DNA of 46,356 nt from Bacteroidota bacterium (GCA_009773455.1 WSXU01000023.1:1-46356), one strand, 5' to 3'; numbered from the stretch's first letter, positions 1-8,745 are shown. Notes: a model not told the origin generated them from the sequence alone. Numbers and translations: made by a program.

Positions 1-2222
1 TCACCGACCAGATCGCCCCGCAGTTTATCCAGATCGGTCCGCTCTGCCTCAACAGTGTGCCACCGGCCCTGCCGCTGACATCCGACAACGGCCTCACCGG
101 AACCTGGAACCCGGCAACCATCAATACAGGCACCATCGGAACTACAACCTATACGTTTACCCCGGATGCAGGACAATGCGGTGTAGCGTTTGCGATGGAT
201 ATCACCATCACCGATCAGATCGCGCCGCTGTTTGCACAGATCGGTCCACTCTGCCTCAACAGTGTACCGCAAGCCCTGCCATTGACTTCCGACAACGGCC
301 TCACCGGAACCTGGAACCCGGCAACCATCAATACCGGAGTTATCGGAACAACAACCTACACCTTTATGCCGGATGCCGGTCAGTGCGGTGCTGCAGTCAG
401 CATGGACATCACCATTACCGATCAGATCGCGCCGCTGTTTACCCAGATCGGTCCACTCTGTCTGAACAGTGTGCCGCCGGCCTTGCCACTTACCTCCGGC
501 AATGGCCTCACCGGAACCTGGAACCCGGCTACTATCAACACAGGTGCAATCGGAACTACAACCTACACCTTTACCCCGGATGCCGGACTCTGCGGTGCAG
601 TTGTTACCATGGACATTACCATTACCGACCAGCTTACACCGCAGTTTGTCCAGATCGGTCCGCTCTGCCTCAACAGTATGCCACCAGCCCTGCCGCTGAC
701 TTCTGAAGAAGGTGTTACCGGAACCTGGAATCCGGCAGTGATCAGTACCGGTGCGATCGGACAAGCCACCTATACCTTTACACCCGATGCCGTTTCAGCC
801 TGTGCCACAGCGACGGTTATGGTTATTGAGGTGAGTAGTCCGGTAATTACTTCGGCTCCGGAAGTATTCAACGCAACCAATGGTCAGCCCAACGGATCTG
901 TGGTTATCAATGCCGCTGGCAATGGACTGGAATACAGCTACGACGGCGGAGTGAGCTGGGGACCGGATAATACGCACAACGGATTGTTCCCCGGTGATTA
1001 CACGGCATTGATCAGGGATGTTCATCTTTGCGAAATTTCGGTAAACTATACCATCGAAAATAATATCGTGGGTAATATCTTCCTGGCAGCAGAAAACAGC
1101 ATAACCTGTATGGGAACCCCGATGCCGGTGCCTGTTGATGTGCAGGGATTTACCGGGGTGGCTTCGTTTGAGCTGCAGATGAACTATGACCCGACACGCT
1201 TGGGTTTTGGAGGCTATGACCAGGTGAATCCGGGTCTTCTCAATGGTACACTGAGTGTTACCGGTCCGGTTTCCGGGTTTATTCAGATTACCTGGACCGG
1301 CAACGGCCCGACCAACATAGCTGATGGTGAAAAACTGCTTAATCTCAACTTTAATACCTTAGCTCCGGGGACCGCTGACCTGCAATGGATGGATCCTGTC
1401 TGTACCTTCTATGCTGCCGACAGTTATCCGATTCCCGGTTTTTATACCAACGGCAGCGCTTACATCAAGCCATCGCCTGATGTGGAATTAAGCGGCGGCG
1501 GGATGTATTGTGAAGGGGATACTGCTGTATTGATGGCATCATCCATTGACGGACAGCTTCTTGACTATCAGTGGTCGGGCCCCGGAGGATCATCCCATGA
1601 TGCCCAGGATTGGGTGTTGCCTGAACTTACACTCAGCGATGCAGGAGATTATTCACTTTACGCCATCAATGCTGAAGCCTGTAGTGAAACCATGCCACTC
1701 AGCCTGGAAGTTAACCCGAAACCTGTGTTCAGTATAGCACAATCCGATTCATTGTGCGCAGGCACCCCTTATCTTCTCGATGCCGGCAATGGATATGAAA
1801 GTTATCTCTGGCAGGATGGATCGGAGTTGCCCACCTTGCTGGTGAGAGATGCCGGACAATATACCGTTGAAGTGGTCAATGATAAAGGTTGTGCTGGGCA
1901 GTCCAGCGTATGGCTGGTGCCATGCTCCCTTGAGATGACCATTCCAACAGCCTTTACCCCTGATGGGAACAATCTGAACGATAATTTCAAACCGGTGATC
2001 GAAGGCGATATCCAGCCATCGAGGTTCCATATGCTGATCTACAATAAATGGGGAGAACTTGTATTTGAAACCTCCGACTACAGCAGCGGATGGGATGGTA
2101 CTTTCAAAGGAAGTCCGGCACCACGGGGCATTTATGTATTTGTCTTAAGTTTTGAAGTTCCCGGTTATATCAACTCTTCACTCAACAGCCCGGTTCGCGG
2201 AACCGTTACTTTGTTGAGGTAA
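1..2222 (+). CDS. Repeat-rich cell-surface protein with gliding-motility-type C-terminal domain (5' partial)
   Basis: The reading frame is open from base 3, so the start and signal peptide lie left of the window. The visible part has, in order: four tandem 69-residue Ig-like repeats (each with a TWNPATINTG core and a YTFTPDAG strand), one SprB-like repeat (about bases 880-1065), a cohesin-like domain (about 1077-1470, with MNYDPTRLGF), an Ig-like domain containing a YQWSGPGG motif, and a C-terminal domain of about 90 residues starting at IPTAFTPDGNNLND. The last is the CHU_C/gliding-motility-associated domain that directs export by the type IX secretion system. The tail from the SprB-like repeat to the end matches the order of domains in the protein at 29066-34075, so the two are probably paralogues. 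Role inferred: secreted adhesin or matrix protein. Ligand unknown. Confidence 0.88.
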   Translation, partial: TDQIAPQFIQIGPLCLNSVPPALPLTSDNGLTGTWNPATINTGTIGTTTYTFTPDAGQCGVAFAMDITITDQIAPLFAQIGPLCLNSVPQALPLTSDNGLTGTWNPATINTGVIGTTTYTFMPDAGQCGAAVSMDITITDQIAPLFTQIGPLCLNSVPPALPLTSGNGLTGTWNPATINTGAIGTTTYTFTPDAGLCGAVVTMDITITDQLTPQFVQIGPLCLNSMPPALPLTSEEGVTGTWNPAVISTGAIGQATYTFTPDAVSACATATVMVIEVSSPVITSAPEVFNATNGQPNGSVVINAAGNGLEYSYDGGVSWGPDNTHNGLFPGDYTALIRDVHLCEISVNYTIENNIVGNIFLAAENSITCMGTPMPVPVDVQGFTGVASFELQMNYDPTRLGFGGYDQVNPGLLNGTLSVTGPVSGFIQITWTGNGPTNIADGEKLLNLNFNTLAPGTADLQWMDPVCTFYAADSYPIPGFYTNGSAYIKPSPDVELSGGGMYCEGDTAVLMASSIDGQLLDYQWSGPGGSSHDAQDWVLPELTLSDAGDYSLYAINAEACSETMPLSLEVNPKPVFSIAQSDSLCAGTPYLLDAGNGYESYLWQDGSELPTLLVRDAGQYTVEVVNDKGCAGQSSVWLVPCSLEMTIPTAFTPDGNNLNDNFKPVIEGDIQPSRFHMLIYNKWGELVFETSDYSSGWDGTFKGSPAPRGIYVFVLSFEVPGYINSSLNSPVRGTVTLLR
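57..884 (+). repeat. 207-bp tandem repeat, four copies, inside the surface-protein gene
   Basis: Equivalent codons in the segment encoding NSVPPALPLTS fall at 57, 264, 471 and 678, giving an exact 207-bp (69-codon) period. The first three copies are close to each other and the fourth diverges at its end. The repeat continues to the left window edge, so more copies are likely outside. Confidence 0.93.
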
Positions 2223-2270
2223 CCGGAAGTACGCATCATAAGATGAGCGCCAACGAGGGGGTTAGGTGCA

Positions 2271-2285
2271 CGCGCTGCAAGCGCG
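2271..2285. other. GC-rich hairpin between genes
   Basis: CGCGCT-GCA-AGCGCG forms a perfect 6-bp stem about 50 bases after the stop of the surface-protein gene. No U-tract follows, so this is not a classical terminator. The 154-base gap around it is otherwise unremarkable. Confidence 0.4.
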
Positions 2286-2376
2286 CGCCAGCGGGTACAT
2301 TTCCACGCCACAATGTGGGGGAGGTCGGTGCCGGCATCGCTAAAAAATCGTAATTTCACCCCAAAATCTGACAACT

Positions 2377-3063
2377 ATGAAACGCATACTGATGATTGCG
2401 GTGATGCTTGCCTGCACTACGCTGCTTTATGGACAGCCTAAGCGTGTTCTGCTGACCATACAATCCGGTATCAGTGTTCCCTTGTTTGATTTTGCTTCAA
2501 CTGAACTTGGAAAGGGTTGTTTTACACTTCCGGGGTTTACCGGATCACTGGAAACTCAACTGGTAATCAATGAAAAGTGGTATGGGGTGGTTCAGGGGGG
2601 CATTCAGCTTAATCCGGTTGATGTAGGGCTTCTAGGCTACGAAAAAATGCAGGCCGACCCGTTTCTGCAGTCTATGTATATCCGGAGTGATCCCTTCAGG
2701 GTGATCCACCTGATGGCCGGCCCCGGTTATCTCAGGCACTTGGGAGAGTTTTTCACACTTGAAGGTCAGCTGACTGCGGGTGTGTTTTTTTCATCTACGC
2801 CGTATCAGCTGCACAAAACAGAATATTTCCTGACCGGACCTCCTTTTTATGAAATCACGGCATCAAAGGATGTGAGCTTTGCTTACGGGGCAGGCATCAG
2901 ACTGGTGTATGATCTTACTCCTTGCTATCAGCTGGGAATAAGCAGTCAGTATTTACAATCAAGGGCCTCCTATAACTTTACCACCGGCTCGGGCATCCGT
3001 ACTGACATCAGAAACATAAGCCTCTGGAATACATCACTGGCCCTGATTGTCAAACTCTTTTAA
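2377..3063 (+). CDS. Secreted protein, probable small outer-membrane beta-barrel
   Basis: 228 residues starting at ATG, with a signal peptide (MKRILMIAVMLACTTLLYGQ, cleavage probably after the YGQ region). The rest is rich in alternating hydrophobic/polar stretches with many Gly and aromatic residues, and it ends in a hydrophobic strand finishing with Phe (ALIVKLF), the usual signature of an outer-membrane barrel. It lies 154 bases downstream of a T9SS cargo gene on the same strand. A PorP/SprF-like partner role is possible, but the protein is shorter than that family (about 300 residues) and I do not recognise the family signature. No specific function is assigned. Confidence 0.7.
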   Translation: MKRILMIAVMLACTTLLYGQPKRVLLTIQSGISVPLFDFASTELGKGCFTLPGFTGSLETQLVINEKWYGVVQGGIQLNPVDVGLLGYEKMQADPFLQSMYIRSDPFRVIHLMAGPGYLRHLGEFFTLEGQLTAGVFFSSTPYQLHKTEYFLTGPPFYEITASKDVSFAYGAGIRLVYDLTPCYQLGISSQYLQSRASYNFTTGSGIRTDIRNISLWNTSLALIVKLF

Positions 3064-3096
3064 GATCATCCGGATTGGAGTAGTCCGCTAATCACC

Positions 3097-3121
3097 AGAG
3101 GCTGACCATCAGCCAGCCTCT
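3097..3121 (+). terminator. Hairpin after the barrel gene, terminator-like
   Basis: AGAGGCTG and CAGCCTCT form an 8-bp stem around a 9-nt loop, starting 34 bases after the stop codon at 3063. No U-run follows, so termination here is uncertain. The rest of 3064-3355 shows no gene. Confidence 0.4.
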
Positions 3122-3355
3122 TCACCAAATAACGCGAATTCGATATATTAGTGAATGATTTACAGTAACCTAAATATTTTTAAAACAATTTTGGAGTCGT
3201 ATTTGGTGTTTTAGTGGTTTGGTGGCAGAGAGAATGTTGCCACAGAAGCACCAAAGCACGGAATTTCACCAAAAACCTGTTCTTAACGATTTGATTATCT
3301 TTAGCTTAATATTGATACAATAAATCGGACTTACGTTAAACAGATAATCTGAGGA

Positions 3356-4072
3356 TTAATTGGATTTCATATTGTGGAAGACGTTTGTAATATCTTCATC
3401 GTCATCCATACGTTCCAGCATTTTCTCCACATCGGCCTGCTGCTCAGCGGTAAGGCTCTTGATGTCGTTCGGAATGCGCTCGAAAGCAAAGGATTTGATC
3501 TCAAAACCATTATCTTCAAGATATTTCTGAATCGGCCCGAAGCTGGTAAATTCGGCATAGATCATAATTTCTCCTTCATCGGTAAAAATCTCTTCGATGC
3601 CATAATCGATCATCTCCAACTCAAGCTCTTCCAGGTCGATGCCATCTTTCATGCCGACCCTGAACGAACATTTCCTTTCAAACAGGAAATCGAGCATTCC
3701 CATGGTGCCGAGGCTGCCGCCGTTTCTTGTGAAATAGCTGCGGACATTGGCCACAGTGCGGGTGGGATTATCGGTAGCCGTTTCAACTACAACGGCAATG
3801 CCATGTGGGGCGTATCCTTCGTAAACAACTTCCTTATAGTCGGTTGAGTCTTTTGAAACAGCCCGTTTAATAGCCCTTTCAACATTTTCCTTCGGCATAT
3901 TCTCACTGCGGGCATTCTGCACCAGCAGCCTGAGCTTCGGATTCAATGCCGGATCGGGCCCTCCGGCCTTAACGGCGATTTCAATGTCTTTACCCAGTCG
4001 GGTGAATACACGGGCCATATTGCCCCAGCGTTTCATTTTCCTTGCCTTGCGGAATTCAAATGCTCTTCCCAT
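3356..4072 (-). CDS. yebC: YebC/PmpR (TACO1) family protein
   Basis: 238 residues, the usual length of the family. It opens MGRAFEFRKARKMKRWGNMA, the conserved N-terminal block, followed by FTRLGKDIEIAVKAGGPDP and NPKLRLLVQNARSENMPK. The middle carries YEGYAPHGIAVVVE and the TDNPTRTVANVRS motif, then NGGSLG. Members are described as DNA-binding regulators or, for the TACO1 lineage, as factors that help ribosomes through difficult stretches. Sequence alone does not separate the two roles. It is divergent from the amidohydrolase gene, with a long repeat array between them. A candidate -7 box (TAATTTTG) lies 56 bases upstream of the start. Confidence 0.95.
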   Translation of the reverse strand: MGRAFEFRKARKMKRWGNMARVFTRLGKDIEIAVKAGGPDPALNPKLRLLVQNARSENMPKENVERAIKRAVSKDSTDYKEVVYEGYAPHGIAVVVETATDNPTRTVANVRSYFTRNGGSLGTMGMLDFLFERKCSFRVGMKDGIDLEELELEMIDYGIEEIFTDEGEIMIYAEFTSFGPIQKYLEDNGFEIKSFAFERIPNDIKSLTAEQQADVEKMLERMDDDEDITNVFHNMKSN

Positions 4073-4127
4073 GGAATGATTTCTTCTTGTATGATTGAAT
4101 AAAATTCTGATTCTTCAATTAAGCCGT

Positions 4128-4135
4128 CAAAATTA
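4128..4135 (-). promoter_or_regulatory. Candidate -7 box for yebC
   Basis: On the minus strand this reads TAATTTTG, matching the Bacteroidota -7 consensus TAnnTTTG. It would give a leader of roughly 50 nt. No clear TTTG -33 element is seen. Confidence 0.4.
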
Positions 4136-4203
4136 ACAGGATTCGGCGAATAATACTAATACTGAAATCAATGGATTTAACAATCATCTGGAATAAGCCT
4201 GAA

Positions 4204-4590
4204 CCCTTCCTACGGCGGGCAATCCTGTAGCATTGTAACCCTGTAACCCTGTAACCCTGTAACCCTGAAACGTTGAAACCCCTCCTCCGGCGGGCAGGCC
4301 TGAAATTTTGAAATTTTGAAATTTTGAAACCATGAAACCATGAAACCATGAAACCTGAAACCCCTCCTTCGACGGGCAGGCTTGAAACTTTGAAACTCTG
4401 AAACTTTGAAACTCTGAAACCATGAAACCATGAAACCATGAAACCATGAAACCATGAAACCATGAAACATGAAACAATGAAACATGAAACCCCTCCTTCG
4501 TCGGGCAATCCTGTAACATTGTAACCCTGTAACCCTGTAACCCTGAAACGTTGAAACCCCTCCTTCAGCAGAACGGTCTGAAACATTGAA
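4204..4590. repeat. Composite array of 8-bp repeats separated by a conserved spacer
   Basis: Runs of 8-bp units change type from block to block: GTAACCCT, GAAATTTT, GAAACCAT, GAAACTTT/GAAACTCT. Five copies of a spacer close to CCCCTCCTTCGNCGGGCAGG separate the blocks, at about 4204, 4279, 4361, 4491 and 4558. The last copy is degenerate. The first block (4204-4287) and the fourth (4491-4563) are nearly identical over about 75 bases but carry four versus three GTAACCCT units, a sign of slippage or unequal exchange. Since 8 is not a multiple of 3, all three minus-strand frames stay open across the array and read as repetitive peptides. I treat these as artefacts. The array fills the space between two divergent genes. 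Confidence 0.92.
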
Positions 4591-4662
4591 ATCATAGACC
4601 TCATCCATTAAACGAACTTCTTCTAAATTAACCCGTCCTGCTTTTGCTAAGCAAACCCTTGG

Positions 4663-4670
4663 TATCTTTG
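4663..4670 (+). promoter_or_regulatory. Candidate -7 box for the M20 amidohydrolase gene
   Basis: TATCTTTG matches TAnnTTTG exactly and lies 15 bases before the ATG at 4686. A TTTG at 4643-4646 is present, but the 16-base spacing is shorter than the usual 19-21. The box argues against the upstream TTG at 4644 as the start codon. Confidence 0.5.
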
Positions 4671-4685
4671 TGCAAAGCATCCTTT

Positions 4686-5822
4686 ATGCAAGAAACGCTG
4701 ATGAACCTGCGTCGCGAACTGCACCGTTTTCCTGAATTATCGGGCAATGAAAAACAAACGGCCGGCAGAATTGCGAAGTTCCTGAAACCGCTGAAACCCG
4801 ACCTGATCCTTGAGAAACTGGGAGGCCATGGTGTGCTGGCTGTATTCAGCAGCGGGCAACCGGGTCCGGAAGTGCTGTTCAGGGCCGATACCGATGCTTT
4901 GCCAATCAGCGAAACAACGAATGTTGACTACCGTTCCGTGCAATCCGGGGTGTCGCATAAGTGTGGACACGACGGGCATTCAGCCATCCTGGCCGGACTT
5001 GCAGCCCATATTTCAGCCAACCGGCCACAAAAAGGGAAATACCTCCTGTTGTTCCAGCCTGCCGAAGAAACCGGCATGGGAGCAAAAGCCGTGCTTTCCG
5101 ATCCCTCTTTTGCCGGCTTTAACCCTGATTATTGTTTTGCCCTTCACAATCTGCCAGGATATACCCGAAATTCCATCATCGTAAGAAATGGCACATTCGC
5201 CGCTGCATCCATGGGAATGATCATCCGGCTTAAAGGGCGTACATCCCATGCTTCCGAACCGGACAAGGGGCAGAGCCCCGCAGCGGCCATGGCCCGGCTG
5301 ATGGCGAGTCTGCCAAAACTTTCAGGCAACGGTCCGGCTTTTGGGTATTCCGACTTTGCTTTACTGACATTGATCTACGGAAGCCTTGGCACACCAGCCT
5401 TTGGAACCTCCCCGGGCGAAGCAGTACTGATGGCTACCCTGCGCGCCTACCTCGATTCGGATATGAAGTTACTGATAGACAAAGCATTGGCCCTGGTGAG
5501 AAAAATGGCTGAAACTGCCCAGCTTACCTTTGATATCAGCTATGCTGAAGAATTTCCGGCTACCACGAATCACCCGGATGCAGTAAAATTTGTGACTGAA
5601 GCAGCTTCAAAGTTAGGATTGCCCATCGTTGAAGCAGGACTTCCATTCCGATGGTCTGAAGATTTTGCCCATTTCGCCGGTCGCAGCAAATCTACCCTCT
5701 TTGGTATCGGTGCCGGAAAAACCCACCTCCCCCTTCACGACCCTGATTATGATTTCCCCGATAAAATTATCGGTGCCGGCGTTTCGGTATGGCAGACACT
5801 CTATGAAAGGTTTGCTTTCTGA
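4686..5822 (+). CDS. M20 family metallo-amidohydrolase (N-acyl amino acid amidohydrolase type)
   Basis: 378 residues from ATG 4686. A TTG at 4644 would add 14 residues but lies upstream of the -7 box. Family members cleave N-acyl or amide bonds of amino acids (hippurate, N-acetyl amino acids, IAA conjugates) with two metal ions. Visible motifs are FRADTDALPI, the metal-binding HKCGHDGHSAIL (residues 91-102, with the Cys and His ligands) and FQPAEETGMGAK carrying the catalytic and ligand Glu pair near residues 127-128. A C-terminal segment WSEDFAHF and a final HDPDYDFPD complete the site. There is no signal peptide, so it acts in the cytoplasm. The exact substrate cannot be read from sequence. 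Confidence 0.92.
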   Translation: MQETLMNLRRELHRFPELSGNEKQTAGRIAKFLKPLKPDLILEKLGGHGVLAVFSSGQPGPEVLFRADTDALPISETTNVDYRSVQSGVSHKCGHDGHSAILAGLAAHISANRPQKGKYLLLFQPAEETGMGAKAVLSDPSFAGFNPDYCFALHNLPGYTRNSIIVRNGTFAAASMGMIIRLKGRTSHASEPDKGQSPAAAMARLMASLPKLSGNGPAFGYSDFALLTLIYGSLGTPAFGTSPGEAVLMATLRAYLDSDMKLLIDKALALVRKMAETAQLTFDISYAEEFPATTNHPDAVKFVTEAASKLGLPIVEAGLPFRWSEDFAHFAGRSKSTLFGIGAGKTHLPLHDPDYDFPDKIIGAGVSVWQTLYERFAF

Positions 5823-5936
5823 TCAACTTCAGGCAGATTCTTCCTTTGAATACAGGCGCAGCATTTCATTCCGCTTCCTTGTTGACTTTTTTTTCATATC
5901 CTGATACCGGAATGTCGGTAGTTCAGAACTATATTT

Positions 5937-5944
5937 TATATTTG
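5937..5944 (+). promoter_or_regulatory. Candidate -7 box upstream of the glycosyltransferase gene
   Basis: TATATTTG matches the consensus, but it lies about 220 bases before the start codon and has no clear -33 element. The 345-base gap 5823-6167 holds no other feature I can support. Confidence 0.3.
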
Positions 5945-6167
5945 GTGAGGAATTGCGGAAGGGGGAAACAAAGGGTAAAGGTATCTTGTTTATCCTGAGT
6001 CAGACCAGAATCATACAATTGTCGGGATGACATATAGCATCCGGATGATTTCTGGTTTCCTGATGCGGGCCATTATCCGGATATTGGGAGCTTTGATCCG
6101 GGATTTTTTTATATAAATTGAATTAACATAGCCTGGTTGCATCAATGCCGGGTTAATCCCTCCGGGA

Positions 6168-7400
6168 ATGAAAATGATTATCAATGCCGGTAACATCAGG
6201 GTAGGCGGGATGTTGCAGGTGGCCCTTTCCTTTATTCATGAGCTCAGAAATATTCCTGAGCATGAATATCATGTGTTCCTTTCACCTGAGGTTGAACGGC
6301 AGGTTCGTAAAGATAAATTCCCCGCTAACTTTCAGTTTTACTCCTTTATCCGCTTTTCAGGTTATTCTGATCTGCTGATGCGGAAATGGATGGATTACAA
6401 GAAACTAAGGCGTTTGCAGTTACTCGAACGCGTGATCAATCCCGATGTTGTCTTTTCGGTTTTTGGCCCCACCTACTGGAAGCCAAAGGCACCGCATGTG
6501 GCCGGATTTGCCACCCCCCATTACGTCTATCCCGAATCTCCCTATTTTAGTGAAGTTCCTTTCAGCCACCGAATCAAACAGAGCCTCTTCGGAAAGCTCA
6601 GGCAGTTAATGATGATCAGAAACATCGATTACCTGATCGCCGAGACGGCCGGGGTTAAGGACCGGCTGATCAATTATCTGAAAGTGGATGAGCACAGGGT
6701 TTTTCATGTATCCAATACACTGAATGAGGTTTACAATCAACCTGAGAAATGGACATTCAGGGCTAAATTGCCCGCAAGGGAACCCGGAGAGCTCAGATTG
6801 GTAACCATATCGGCCAATCATCTGTTCAAGAACCTGCAGATTATCAACGAAGTGATCAACCAGGTGAGGATACTCCGGCCTAATCTGAACATTAAGTTCA
6901 TTCTGACCATACACCGGCGGGAATTTAAAAACCTGGGAACCAACCGCCGTTATGTTCATTTTACAAACCGGCTCAATGTGAATGAGTGCCCGTTTTTGTA
7001 TTCCCAGTGTGACTTCATGTTTCTGCCGACTTTACTTGAGTGTTTTTCTGCCTCATATCCAGAAGCCATGAAAATGGGATTGCCCATACTGACATCAGAT
7101 CTGGCTTTTGCCCGTGAAGTCTGCCAGGATGCTGCCTTGTACTTCGATCCGGTGGATGCGCGCGACATCGCGGAAAAAATTGTCTACCTGCACGAAAACC
7201 CTGATTTGCAGGAAAAGATGCGGACCTCCGGGTTTGAAAAACTTGACGCATTCGGTAATTCCCGCGAGAGGGCCGAGAAATTTATACAGGTAGCAAAACT
7301 GGCGGCAAGTGTCCCATCCAGCCAGAAACGAGGACTGCACAGCGGAATTATTTTACCATCTTTAAAGATGCCATCCGCCCCTGCGAATCCATTAGCCTGA
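6168..7400 (+). CDS. Glycosyltransferase, GT4-like (GT-B fold)
   Basis: 410 residues. The C-terminal half holds the nucleotide-sugar site of GT4 enzymes: ISANHLFKNLQ (equivalent to the usual S.. ..KN segment), FLPTLLECFSASYPEAMKMG with the E-x7-E pair at residues 291 and 299, and LPILTSDLAFAREVCQDAALYFDP. The N-terminus reads MKMIINAGNIRVGGMLQVA, with the Gly-rich acceptor loop. There is no signal peptide or membrane span. It probably adds a sugar during surface polysaccharide or LPS synthesis; donor and acceptor are unknown. The last 18 codons overlap the convergent endonuclease gene by 53 bases, so the tail after about residue 392 may be a recent extension. Confidence 0.88.
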   Translation: MKMIINAGNIRVGGMLQVALSFIHELRNIPEHEYHVFLSPEVERQVRKDKFPANFQFYSFIRFSGYSDLLMRKWMDYKKLRRLQLLERVINPDVVFSVFGPTYWKPKAPHVAGFATPHYVYPESPYFSEVPFSHRIKQSLFGKLRQLMMIRNIDYLIAETAGVKDRLINYLKVDEHRVFHVSNTLNEVYNQPEKWTFRAKLPAREPGELRLVTISANHLFKNLQIINEVINQVRILRPNLNIKFILTIHRREFKNLGTNRRYVHFTNRLNVNECPFLYSQCDFMFLPTLLECFSASYPEAMKMGLPILTSDLAFAREVCQDAALYFDPVDARDIAEKIVYLHENPDLQEKMRTSGFEKLDAFGNSRERAEKFIQVAKLAASVPSSQKRGLHSGIILPSLKMPSAPANPLA

Positions 7401-8625
7401 TGATGTAAACACCCCGGTTCAGACGCCCGGTATCAAGCCTTATTTCGTTTCTTCCCCTGTTGAGCCGGTGTCTTTCCAGACGGATTGCCTGTCCTGTCAG
7501 TGAAACCACCGAGAGGGTTATGTCGGTTTCTTTTGTCACTGCCACCATTATGCCGGCACTCCGGTCATCGTAAAAGTGAATGCCGGTGTTTCTGAATACA
7601 GCCGGCCACTCAACACTTCCCGGTCCTCCTGAAGTCAACCTTAGGTCAAGCCTGACCGGAAGGTGATCCGAATTGTTGTACAGCGCATTCAGCACATTTG
7701 ACGGCACTGATGTATTAGCCGGTGAGTCTGTGATGGATTTGTTGAAGTGTTTTCCATCCTGGCCCGTCGCACGATAGGAATTGGTGATGTACTTCAATCC
7801 CATGGTGCCGTTGATCAGCTGGGCAGTGGCCATGATATGGTCAAAACGGTCGTCCATGCCACCGGTGGCCTGGCATCCGGCAGAAGCGGTGGTGACCGAC
7901 TGGGTGTGCCATGAGGCAAAAGAACTGTTGCCCGACCAGTTTCCGGATTTACTTACCGGATCAAAAAACCTGAAATCCCCGGCCGACAGGTTTGTGAGGT
8001 TCAGGTAACAAATCTCGGACGATGAATAGGTATTCAGATCGCCCATAAGCAGGTAATTCCCGGGCTCCTTGTAATTTTTCAGATAACTGATAACATTATT
8101 GGTCATGTCAGCCCTGTCGTCTTCGTCACTTGCATAACTTCCGGCCTTAAGGTGAGCCACCACACAGTGCAGATAAACGGTGTCGCCTCGCTCCAGGTCC
8201 GGCGTTTTGCAGTACAAGGTGTACAGGTCGGCATCCCGTATAAAATACTGTACTAACTCGTGCGATTTCAGAACCAGCTTTTCCTTGTTGTAATAAAACA
8301 TATTCACGATGTCGGATCCGGCAACATTGTTGATGGGGCCCTTCGCATACCATGTCCTGCCACTGGTGTTCATCACGCTGTTAAGAATCCTGTTGTGATA
8401 AAATTCATAACTGCTGATTTCATTCACTGTCAGAATATCCGGCAACTCATAATCAATGATGGTCTTGATCCAGCCATCCTTGTTTTCATGGTTGTTGTTT
8501 GCCGTGGTGCAATAGGAGGTGTAGTTGCCGTAATTGAGCAGGTTATAGTGCATGATCTTCAGGGTGTCCTGTGAACGGGCCGAAAATGCTGCGATGATCA
8601 GAATGAGTGTCCCTAATTTCTTCAT
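7348..8625 (-). CDS. Secreted endonuclease/exonuclease/phosphatase-fold protein with T9SS type A tail
   Basis: 425 residues from the ATG at 8625, which begins a clear signal peptide (MKKLGTLILIIAAFSARSQ). An in-frame start at 8673 would put 16 extra residues in front of it and would overlap a -7 box. The EEP fold is seen in IMHYNLLNYG, DILTVNEIS, LLMGDLNTYSSS and SDHLPVRLDL, the metal-binding and catalytic blocks shared by DNase I-like nucleases and phosphatases. The final 80 or so residues have the type A sorting pattern, ending NRGVYIIRLMDSQG then K-rich. It is therefore likely exported and surface-attached or released, perhaps as an extracellular nuclease for phosphate or DNA use. A phosphodiesterase role is an alternative. 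Confidence 0.9.
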   Translation of the reverse strand: MKKLGTLILIIAAFSARSQDTLKIMHYNLLNYGNYTSYCTTANNNHENKDGWIKTIIDYELPDILTVNEISSYEFYHNRILNSVMNTSGRTWYAKGPINNVAGSDIVNMFYYNKEKLVLKSHELVQYFIRDADLYTLYCKTPDLERGDTVYLHCVVAHLKAGSYASDEDDRADMTNNVISYLKNYKEPGNYLLMGDLNTYSSSEICYLNLTNLSAGDFRFFDPVSKSGNWSGNSSFASWHTQSVTTASAGCQATGGMDDRFDHIMATAQLINGTMGLKYITNSYRATGQDGKHFNKSITDSPANTSVPSNVLNALYNNSDHLPVRLDLRLTSGGPGSVEWPAVFRNTGIHFYDDRSAGIMVAVTKETDITLSVVSLTGQAIRLERHRLNRGRNEIRLDTGRLNRGVYIIRLMDSQGRMASLKMVK

Positions 8626-8670
8626 CAGGTGCAGGAGTGATTTCTTGATTTGATTAAGATGGTATTTATA

Positions 8671-8678
8671 CAAATTTA
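8671..8678 (-). promoter_or_regulatory. Candidate -7 box for the secreted endonuclease gene
   Basis: The minus strand reads TAAATTTG, 45 bases upstream of the ATG at 8625. No -33 TTTG is seen at the expected distance. Confidence 0.4.
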
Positions 8679-8697
8679 GACAAAGTGAGGGAAAATT

Positions 8698-8745
8698 TTT
8701 AATGTCTAATGTCTGATATCTGATTTCCGATTTCTGATGTATGAA
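8698..8745. repeat. Short degenerate 7-8-bp repeat tract between genes
   Basis: Variants of ATGTCTGA/TTTCTGAT follow one another with a period near 8 bases. This resembles, in a weaker form, the array at 4204-4590. Confidence 0.5.

Noticed and set aside
4204-4590. CRISPR array
   Set aside because: The repeated elements are octamers and a short spacer motif. There are no 25-40-bp identical repeats with unique spacers, and no cas genes nearby.
4119-4680. Three overlapping minus-strand ORFs of 111-161 residues with repetitive VSWFHGFM-like peptides
   Set aside because: They are by-products of the 8-bp repeat, which keeps every frame open and repeats the same 8-residue peptide. There is no start context or coding signature.
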